Source: Aureimonas sp. Leaf427
Lineage (GTDB): Bacteria > Pseudomonadota > Alphaproteobacteria > Rhizobiales > Rhizobiaceae
Direction: 5' to 3'
Length of the DNA: 64,000 nt
Assembly: GCF_001425485.1 (NCBI RefSeq)
Contig: NZ_LMQW01000051.1
Location: 317,617 to 381,616 of the forward strand
The position numbers were made by a program, and so were the translations under genes. Positions 54,916 through 61,693 of the stretch are shown one piece after another (position 1 is the first letter of the stretch; each line of letters begins with the position of its first letter). Below the pieces are notes generated by a model. The model did not search any database. It saw nothing but the letters and a program-made list of their open reading frames with translations, and had not been told where the DNA came from.

Positions 54916-56576
54916 CTCAGCACCTCGTGCGGCTCGGCGGGGTTGGCGGCGAGATGGGTGGAGCTCTGCCGCGAGCGGCACGGCGCGAAGGCGTCGAGGC
55001 CCGTCTGATAGACGCTCGTCACGACATCGGCCGTCCCGAGCACGGTGTGGAAGAGATTGTCGTGGGAGAGCGCCTCGCCCTTGCGCCCTTCGAGGCAGGC
55101 CGCCTGAAGGCCGGTGAGGGCCTCGTAGGGCTTGGAGAACCAGGCGATCATCGGCACATGCGTCTGCGTGGAGGGCGCGAGGAAGTAGGGCATGCCGTGC
55201 AGGTAGAGCCCGTTCTCACCGAGCGACTCGCCGTGGTCGGAGACATAGAGCATCGACGATGCCAGATCCTCGCGGCTTCCCAGGAGGTCGATCACCTCGG
55301 ACAGAACGTGATCGGTGTAGAGGATCGTGTTGTCGTAGGCATTCACGATTTCCTCCCGCGTGCAGTCGGTGAACTCGGCGCTCCGGCAGGCCGGCTGGAA
55401 GCGCTCGGCGGCTTGCGGGTAGCGCTCGTGATAGGCCGGTCCGTGGCTGCCCAGCTGGTGTAGCACGATCACCGTGTCGCGGTGGATGTCGTCGAGCGCC
55501 AGGCGCAGGCGCTCGACCAGGATATCGTCGTGGCATTCGCCGCCCGCGCAGAAGCGCGGATCGTTGCTTGCCGGCAGGAACTCGTAGTCCCTGCGATCCG
55601 CCACATGCATCGAGCCCGTGTCGTTGTCGAACCAGCGCACGTCGAGGCCGGCATGGGCGAGCACGTCGGTCAGGTTCTCGACCGAGCGTCCCGCCTTGCT
55701 CGAATAGTTCGCCTTGGTGAGGTTGGAGAACATGCAGGGCACGGACACTGCCGTCGAGGTGCCGCAGCTCGTCACGTTCTGGAAGGAGACGACGTCGCGG
55801 GCGGCCAGCTCCGGCGTCGTGTCGCGCCGATAGCCGTTCAGCCCGAAGTTCATCGACCGCGCGGTCTCGCCGACCACGACGACGGTCACGATCGGCTTCG
55901 CCGAGGCGGTGGCGATCGGGCCCCGCTTCGCGTCGGTTCCGAGCGGCGCGGCGACGATGTTGCGCTCGGCCATGTCGCTGAGAGCCACTTTCACGCCCGC
56001 GACGATGGGCGCGGCGGGATGAAAGCTCGCCATGAGGTCGCCATGGCTGCGAAAGATCGAGGAGAAGCCGGGATAGAAGGCGTAGACGATCGCCGCCGCC
56101 GCGATGAGGCTCGGAAAGATGAAGGCGCTGTGCCGCCTCACCTTCGCCCGGAAGGATCGGTGCTCGACGCGCACGAGGGCGACGAGGACCGAAGGGAGCG
56201 CGCCGAAGAGGAGAAGATGGAGGAAGAAGCTGCCGGTCATGAGGTGGCCGGCTTCCGCCGGGGTGGTCAGGACGACGTTGGTGATCATGTCGCGGTCGAT
56301 GACGAGGCCGAACGTGTCGACGAAGTAGGAGGCGAGCGCCGAGACGGCGATCGCGAAGACGAGAAGCGGCTTCACCACATACTTCACCGAAAACGTCGTC
56401 AGGGCCGCGAAGCAGAGAAGGAAGAGGGCGAGGCCGAGGCCGACCAGCTGGACCTCGTGCCCGGCGAAATAGGCAAAGCCCTTGCGCCAGAACGTCTCGT
56501 TGGTGAGGAGGACGAGATAGGCGGAGACGATCGACACGAGCTGGATCGTGCCGAGACGCGGTCGGAACAGGCGCAT
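54912..56576 (-). CDS. eptA: lipid A phosphoethanolamine transferase
   Basis: The 554-residue protein has five membrane helices in the first 180 residues and a periplasmic alkaline-phosphatase-like domain. The domain has VVVVGETARSMNFGLNGY, the nucleophile Thr in NVTSCGTSTAVSVPCMFSN, DRRDYEFLPASN, and VSDHGESLGENGLYLHGMPYFLAP with zinc ligands, plus many Cys for disulfides. It modifies lipid A and lowers its negative charge, a route to polymyxin tolerance. It overlaps dgkA and is divergent from the response regulator. Confidence 0.95.
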   Translation of the reverse strand: MRLFRPRLGTIQLVSIVSAYLVLLTNETFWRKGFAYFAGHEVQLVGLGLALFLLCFAALTTFSVKYVVKPLLVFAIAVSALASYFVDTFGLVIDRDMITNVVLTTPAEAGHLMTGSFFLHLLLFGALPSVLVALVRVEHRSFRAKVRRHSAFIFPSLIAAAAIVYAFYPGFSSIFRSHGDLMASFHPAAPIVAGVKVALSDMAERNIVAAPLGTDAKRGPIATASAKPIVTVVVVGETARSMNFGLNGYRRDTTPELAARDVVSFQNVTSCGTSTAVSVPCMFSNLTKANYSSKAGRSVENLTDVLAHAGLDVRWFDNDTGSMHVADRRDYEFLPASNDPRFCAGGECHDDILVERLRLALDDIHRDTVIVLHQLGSHGPAYHERYPQAAERFQPACRSAEFTDCTREEIVNAYDNTILYTDHVLSEVIDLLGSREDLASSMLYVSDHGESLGENGLYLHGMPYFLAPSTQTHVPMIAWFSKPYEALTGLQAACLEGRKGEALSHDNLFHTVLGTADVVTSVYQTGLDAFAPCRSRQSSTHLAANPAEPHEVLR

Positions 56577-56657
56577 GGGGGCCGCACAAGCTGGACGCCG
56601 GGACGCTCCGGCAGACGCATCTCCTATCGCGCCGGTCTCGGAGAGACGTCGCCGCGC

Positions 56658-56675
56658 CTATACGGTTTGGTATAG
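56658..56675. promoter_or_regulatory. palindromic site between eptA and the two-component genes
   Basis: CTATAC-N6-GTATAG lies midway between the divergent starts and is a candidate site for the neighbouring regulator or overlapping promoters. Confidence 0.45.
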
Positions 56676-56722
56676 TCGTTCCGAACGCGCCCTCGTCCGT
56701 CCGGCAGGAGGGCGCCTCATCC

Positions 56723-57418
56723 GTGAAAGGACGCCCGTTGAAGGTTCTGCTGATCGAGGACGATGCCTCCACCGCCTCCTTCGTGGCGACGGGCCTGCGG
56801 CAGGAGGGGCACGAAGCCGATCATGCTTCCAGCGGCCCGATCGGGCTCGAACTCGCCTTCACCCGGCATTACGACGTCATGGTCGTGGACCGGATGCTGC
56901 CGGGGCTCGACGGATTGTCGCTGCTCCGGGCGCTCCGGGCCGGGGGAAACCGCGTGCCCGCCATTTTCCTGACGGCGGTCAGCGGCGTGGACGACCGGGT
57001 CGAGGGCCTGGAGGCGGGTGCCGACGACTATCTTCTGAAGCCCTTCGCCTTTTCCGAGCTGATGGCGCGGCTGAACGCTCTCGCCCGCCGTGCGACGCCC
57101 GGCCGCCGGGAGGAGACCGTGCTGCGCGTCGGCGAACTGGAGATGAACCTCATCGCGCGCACCGTCTCGCGGTCCGGCCAGCCGATCGAGCTCCAGCCGC
57201 GCGAGTTTCGCCTGCTCGAATGCCTGATGCGCAACAAGGGCCGCGTCCTCACGCGCACCATGCTGCTCGAACGGGTCTGGGAGTTTCACTTCGATCCGAA
57301 GACCAATGTGGTGGAAACGCATGTGAGCCGACTGCGCGCCAAGGTGGATCGTCCCTTCGGCGCGGAGATGATCCGCACCGTGCGAGGCTCTGGATATTCG
57401 ATCGATGCGGCTTCCTGA
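56723..57418 (+). CDS. OmpR/PmrA-type response regulator
   Basis: The longest start is GTG 56723, with AGGAGGG 10 bases upstream; TTG 56738 with AAAGGA six bases upstream gives a more typical beginning (KVLLIEDD). The receiver has VLLIEDDAST, Asp in VMVVDRMLPGLDG, Thr in FLTAVSG and Lys in DYLLKPFAF. The winged helix at 130-225 reads ELQPREFRLLECLMRNKGRVLTRTMLLERVWEFHFDPKTNVVETHVSRLRAKVD. By position it should control eptA-dgkA. Confidence 0.93.
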   Translation: MKGRPLKVLLIEDDASTASFVATGLRQEGHEADHASSGPIGLELAFTRHYDVMVVDRMLPGLDGLSLLRALRAGGNRVPAIFLTAVSGVDDRVEGLEAGADDYLLKPFAFSELMARLNALARRATPGRREETVLRVGELEMNLIARTVSRSGQPIELQPREFRLLECLMRNKGRVLTRTMLLERVWEFHFDPKTNVVETHVSRLRAKVDRPFGAEMIRTVRGSGYSIDAAS

Positions 57419-58799
57419 TCGCTTCCGCACGACCTCGTTCCGCCTTGCCGTCGGCTACGGCCTCCTCTTCGTCGCCTCCGTCCTCGTCATCATGGGCGTC
57501 ACCTATGTCGCGACGCTCTCCCAGATGCGCGGCATCGTGCGGGCCTCGATCGCGGAGGACATGACGCTCTTCCGCCAGGCCTTTGCCGAGGGCGGCGATG
57601 CGACGCTGATCGAGGAGGTCGAGGAGCGGACGGAAAGCGCGGCCTCCGACCGTCATTTCCTGCTTCTGGCGGCCGACGGCGCCCGCCTCGGCGGCAACCT
57701 GCCGGCCGAGGCCTGGAAGCCCGGCTCGACGGTCCAGCCCTATCCCGTCGCGGGCGACGGCGCGGGCGCGGGCGCCGCCCCGTCGAGCCATTCGCGGCTC
57801 TATGCCGAAGGCGTGACGATGGGCGACAACCGGCTGCTCGTCGCCCGCCGCTCCGACATTCTCGACGATATCAGACGCATCCTCCTGTCCGCGCTCTTCT
57901 CGGGCTGCGTGGTGACGCTGATTCTCGCGCTCGTCGGCGGCTATCTCGTCGGCATCGGCCCCACCAAGCGCGTGGACGCGATCGCGGCGACGACGCGGGC
58001 GATCGTCGGCGGACGGCTGGACCTGCGCCTTCCCATCTCCCGCCGCGGCGACGAGCTCGACCGGCTCGCCTCCGACATCAACGACATGCTCGGCCGGATC
58101 GAGACGCTGGTGGACAGCCTCCGGCAGGTCTCGACCGACATCGCGCACGATCTTCGAACGCCGCTCGCCCGCCTGCGCCAAGGGCTGGAGCGGATCGGGG
58201 AGGCGCAGAACGGCGCAGCGCTGGAGAAGGCCGTCGATGCGGCTTTGGCCGAAAGCGACGCCATCGCGGCGGCCTTCGACGCGCTTCTGCGCATCGCCCA
58301 GATCGACGCGGGCGCCCGCAAATCGCGCTTCGCGCCGCTCGATCTCGCCGGCATTGCCGAGCGGATCGCGGATGCCTATGGCGAGGTCGCCGTCGATGCC
58401 GGCCACCGGCTGCGCGCGAAGATCGAGCCCGGTCTCTTTATCGTCGGCGATGCCGATCTTCTGATCCAGGCGCTCGCCAACCTGGTCGAGAACGCCATCC
58501 ATCATGTGCCCGCGCCTGGCGAGATCCGTCTCGTGGCTGCGCGCGAGGGCGGCGACATCGTGCTGGAGGTGGCGGACGACGGGCCGGGCATTCCCGAAGC
58601 GGAGCGCGAGAAGGTATTCCGCCGCCTCTACCGGCTGGACCGAAGCCGCGAGACGCCCGGAAACGGCCTCGGCCTCGCGCTCGTCGCGTCCATCGCCGAA
58701 CTGCACGATGCCCGCCGCGAGGTCGGCGATGCCGATCCCGGCCTCAGCGTGCGTCTGCGTTTCCAGCCGGTCGCGGCGGTAGATGGACGATCCGTATAG
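57405..58799 (+). CDS. sensor histidine kinase, PmrB-like
   Basis: The 464-residue kinase overlaps the regulator by 14 bases. Two helices (about 12-32 and 160-182) flank a 125-residue periplasmic part with acidic residues (SIAEDMTLFRQAFAEGGDATLIEEVEERTESAA). A HAMP follows (TRAIVGGRLDLRLPISRRGDELDRLASDINDML), the His in STDIAHDLRTPLARLRQGL, and NLVENAIHH, DDGPGIPEAER and GNGLGLALVASI for ATP. It likely detects cationic peptides, metal or acid. Confidence 0.92.
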   Translation: MRLPDRFRTTSFRLAVGYGLLFVASVLVIMGVTYVATLSQMRGIVRASIAEDMTLFRQAFAEGGDATLIEEVEERTESAASDRHFLLLAADGARLGGNLPAEAWKPGSTVQPYPVAGDGAGAGAAPSSHSRLYAEGVTMGDNRLLVARRSDILDDIRRILLSALFSGCVVTLILALVGGYLVGIGPTKRVDAIAATTRAIVGGRLDLRLPISRRGDELDRLASDINDMLGRIETLVDSLRQVSTDIAHDLRTPLARLRQGLERIGEAQNGAALEKAVDAALAESDAIAAAFDALLRIAQIDAGARKSRFAPLDLAGIAERIADAYGEVAVDAGHRLRAKIEPGLFIVGDADLLIQALANLVENAIHHVPAPGEIRLVAAREGGDIVLEVADDGPGIPEAEREKVFRRLYRLDRSRETPGNGLGLALVASIAELHDARREVGDADPGLSVRLRFQPVAAVDGRSV

Positions 58800-58869
58800 G
58801 CGGGATCATCCGGCCGAGATGTCCGGCGGCTAGGAGGCGAGGGAACGTCCCCTTGCGAAAGCCGCTCCC

Positions 58870-59409
58870 ATGAACGCCCTTCTTCAGGACCATGCGCCCG
58901 CCACCCGGACTCGGCCCCGCGGCTGGTCGCGTCTCCACGTCGTGCTGCACTGGCTGGTCGTCGTGCTGATCGCGGTCCAGTACGTCGATCGCGAATCGAT
59001 GGAGACGCTGTTCGACGCGACCTTCGAGGGCCGGTCGATCCAGACCTTCGACATGGTGCTCGGCTGGACGCATATCGCCGTGGGCTCGGCGATCCTCGGC
59101 GCCATGGCGATCCGCCTCGTCGACCGCATCGCCTGCGGCCGCCCGCCCCATGGAGCCGCCGAGCCCGGCTGGGCGCGCTGGCTCGCGAGCGCGACTCATG
59201 CGTTGCTCTACGTCGTCCTTCTCGCCATGCCGGCGCTCGGCCTCCTCGCCTGGATCACCGGAAGCGAGACGTCAGCCGATCTCCACACGCTGCTCTGGAC
59301 GCCGCTTCTCGTTCTCATCGGGCTGCACGTCGCCGGGGCCCTCGCGCAATCGCTCTGGTTCCGATCGGGCGCGCTGGCTCAGATGACCTCTCTGCGCGGA
59401 CGCTTCTGA
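58870..59409 (+). CDS. cytochrome b561-family protein
   Basis: The 179-residue protein has four helices. Heme ligands are likely the His residues in WSRLHVVLHWLVVVLIAVQY and HIAVGSAILGAMAIRL, and in LHTLLWTPLLVLIGLHVAGAL. It is an integral electron carrier of the prokaryotic b561 type, often involved in superoxide or quinol oxidation. It follows the kinase by 70 bases and may be in the same transcript; a link to lipid A modification is unproven. Confidence 0.88.
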   Translation: MNALLQDHAPATRTRPRGWSRLHVVLHWLVVVLIAVQYVDRESMETLFDATFEGRSIQTFDMVLGWTHIAVGSAILGAMAIRLVDRIACGRPPHGAAEPGWARWLASATHALLYVVLLAMPALGLLAWITGSETSADLHTLLWTPLLVLIGLHVAGALAQSLWFRSGALAQMTSLRGRF

Positions 59410-59421
59410 GGCCTCGCGCCG

Positions 59422-60426
59422 TCAGCGCGTCGCGGTCTGGGTGGGCGCGGGCGGCGAATAGGGGTCGGCGAGCGCCGCGTCCGGTCGGCTGATCTGAACG
59501 GCGTCGGCCGAGGTCGTCTTGGCCAGCGCGTCCGCGCCGAGCCGTCCGAGGATCTCGCGGAACTGCGGATGCATGCCGCCGTCCTGATAGGCCAGCTCGC
59601 TGCCCGCCTGACCGCTTTCCAGAAGCGCGCGAAGCTTGACCTCGTCCTTGGCCCGCCGCTCGGCCACCTCCGGCGCGGTGTTCGTCCGAAGGGCGGGGCA
59701 GGCAGCGTCGGGCTTCAGCTCGGCCGAGGCGACGACGGGCTTGGCGTCGAAGACGTAGCGTCCGCCGCAGGCGGCGACCTCCGGCTCGCGGCGCGTCACG
59801 TCGAAAATGTCGTAGCCGAGCTTCAGGTTCTTCCAGAAGGCATAGTTCGGATCGGAGCGGTGCCGCGCCATCTGCTCGGCCGTCATGCGGAACGGATAGG
59901 CCTGGACCTGGAAGTCCGACTGACCGAGCCCGAACGCTCGCATCGCTTCGTCGAAGACCTCCTCCACACCCTTGTCCGTCATCGCGAAGCAGCCGGCGGA
60001 CGAGCAGGCGCCGTGCACCATCAGCGCATCGCCGCTATAGCCGAGCGCCGCCTCCAGCGGGTTCGGATAGCCGAGATTGAAGGACCGGTGATACTTGGAG
60101 TTCGGGTTCATCAGCGCGGGCGTCACGCGATAGAAGCCCTCCGGCGCCTGCCGGTCGCCGAGCGCCTTCTTCGGCCCGAGCTTGCCCGACCAGCGGCACA
60201 TCGGATGCGTCTTCAGGAGCGCGTAGCGCCCGTCCGCCCCGCGTTTCCAGACCTCCAGCTCGCTCTCCTCCTTGAAGATCCGCACGAGGATCGAGCCCTG
60301 TGGCCGCACCTTCATGCTGGCCGCCGCCGGAACGAGCTTGTCGTAGGTGTCCTCCGTCATCGAGACGCAGCCGGACAGCGAGCCGAGAGCCAGAAGGGCG
60401 GCGAGGGCGAGGCGTCGAGGCAGCAT
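59422..60426 (-). CDS. YafK-type L,D-transpeptidase lipoprotein
   Basis: The 334-residue protein has a lipoprotein signal (MLPRRLALAALLALGSLSGC, Cys-20) and a YkuD domain. The domain has LVRIFKEESELEVWKR, HPMCRWSGKLGPKKALGDRQAPEGFYRV and the catalytic HGACSSAGCFAMTD (Cys in SxGCF). YafK/DpaA of E. coli releases the Braun lipoprotein from peptidoglycan; a similar hydrolase role is possible here. The C-terminal 130 residues form a charged helix-rich extension. Confidence 0.92.
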   Translation of the reverse strand: MLPRRLALAALLALGSLSGCVSMTEDTYDKLVPAAASMKVRPQGSILVRIFKEESELEVWKRGADGRYALLKTHPMCRWSGKLGPKKALGDRQAPEGFYRVTPALMNPNSKYHRSFNLGYPNPLEAALGYSGDALMVHGACSSAGCFAMTDKGVEEVFDEAMRAFGLGQSDFQVQAYPFRMTAEQMARHRSDPNYAFWKNLKLGYDIFDVTRREPEVAACGGRYVFDAKPVVASAELKPDAACPALRTNTAPEVAERRAKDEVKLRALLESGQAGSELAYQDGGMHPQFREILGRLGADALAKTTSADAVQISRPDAALADPYSPPAPTQTATR

Positions 60427-60894
60427 GCGCGAAACGTCCTTCGGATCGATGGCGGCTGAACAGGGCGGGCGATCGGGACGCCCTTTATGCGACGGCACGC
60501 TGGAGCGGACATGGCCACGCCCGCATGTCGGTCCGGCGCCCTGTCGCGGCGACGGGAACCGGGCCTCTTCAAAGGCCGACAATCCGGCCATCTCATGGTG
60601 GAGCTCAGCCCCGCCGACCGTCCGAAAACGGGACAAAAACCGTCGTTAACCCTTTCTTAAGGAACCGACTCCCGCAGCCTGTCCCGCAATGCTACAACAA
60701 TGAGGCAGAAGCAGTCCTGAACTGTGTCGAGAGCTTGACAGATGCCGAATACAACGATGCAGATCGATCGTCTTCGCCACGCCTGCCAAGCATTCGCCTC
60801 TGAAGCCGGCACCCCGCCGCAGATCTCGGTATCGAAGAACGAGCTGATCTAGTTCGCATACCGGGTCCGACAGGTGGAAAGAGGGCAGACAATC
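60427..60894. other. 468-base gap with promoter region
   Basis: It separates the divergent transpeptidase and BTLCP genes. It includes a TTGACA promoter hexamer near 60735. No reliable gene is seen. Confidence 0.45.
60735..60763 (+). promoter_or_regulatory. candidate promoter for the BTLCP gene
   Basis: TTGACA (60735-60740) is a perfect -35 element; TGCAGA after 17 bases is a poor -10. The start codon is 130 bases downstream. Confidence 0.35.
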
Positions 60895-61494
60895 GTGCGA
60901 AATGTCGTTCAATACCTTGCAGTTCTGGCTTTCGTCGCGACGATCTTCGCGGGAACCTCCGGTGCTCTGGCCGGCTCGTTCATGCCGACCACCGGTGCCG
61001 CGAGCCAGCCGGTCGGGCATTTCGACTTCTGCAAACGCTATCCGAGCGAGTGCCGCGCGAACGCCCGCCGGGCCGTCGTCAAGCTGACCGACATCGCCTG
61101 GAAGCGCATGATGGCCGTCAACGAGGTCGTTAACGGCTCGATCTCGCCCCGCACCGACGAGGACATGTACGGCCTTCCCGAGGTCTGGTCCTACCCGACC
61201 AGCGAGGGCGACTGCGAGGACTACGTCCTCGAGAAGCAGCGCGAACTCGAGAAGGCCGGTCTGCCCGCCTCCGCCCTCCTCATCACCGTTGTCCGGCAGG
61301 TGAACGGCAGCGGCCACGCCGTGCTCACCGTGCGCACCGACAAGGGCGACGTGATCCTCGACAATCTCGACGACCGCATCCTGCCCTGGGACGAGACGCC
61401 CTACACCTACGTGAAGCGCCAGTCCGACTCCAATGCCGGCCGTTGGGTCGGAATCGAGGACAACCGCGACGTGCTCGTCGGCAGCCTGCAGTAG
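60895..61494 (+). CDS. transglutaminase-like cysteine peptidase (BTLCP/LapG-like)
   Basis: GTG 60895 has GAGGG nine bases upstream; a GTG at 60874 has none. A signal peptide (VQYLAVLAFVATIFAGTSGALA) precedes about 175 residues. The Cys-His-Asp triad is in SEGDCEDYVLEKQ, NGSGHAVLTV and ILDNLDDRI. The family (DUF920) includes LapG, the periplasmic protease that cuts biofilm adhesins when cyclic di-GMP falls. The next gene is a GGDEF/EAL protein, which strengthens a signalling link, though LapD's periplasmic binding domain is not evident there. Confidence 0.9.
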   Translation: MRNVVQYLAVLAFVATIFAGTSGALAGSFMPTTGAASQPVGHFDFCKRYPSECRANARRAVVKLTDIAWKRMMAVNEVVNGSISPRTDEDMYGLPEVWSYPTSEGDCEDYVLEKQRELEKAGLPASALLITVVRQVNGSGHAVLTVRTDKGDVILDNLDDRILPWDETPYTYVKRQSDSNAGRWVGIEDNRDVLVGSLQ

Positions 61495-61693
61495 GATCGG
61501 ACCCCCGCGTTCATCCAGCTATCGCGGGGAGCGGGCGAAAGGCTCCTCCGAGCCTTCCTCCGGACGACCTCACCGATCCGTGAACGCCTTGATAAGGCGG
61601 CAACATCCGGCAGAACGCCTCCGAGCGCTCGGTTGCCAAATGTTCACTATCTCCTTTTGCCAAATGGTGAGGGAAATCGAGTGATAAGCCGGC

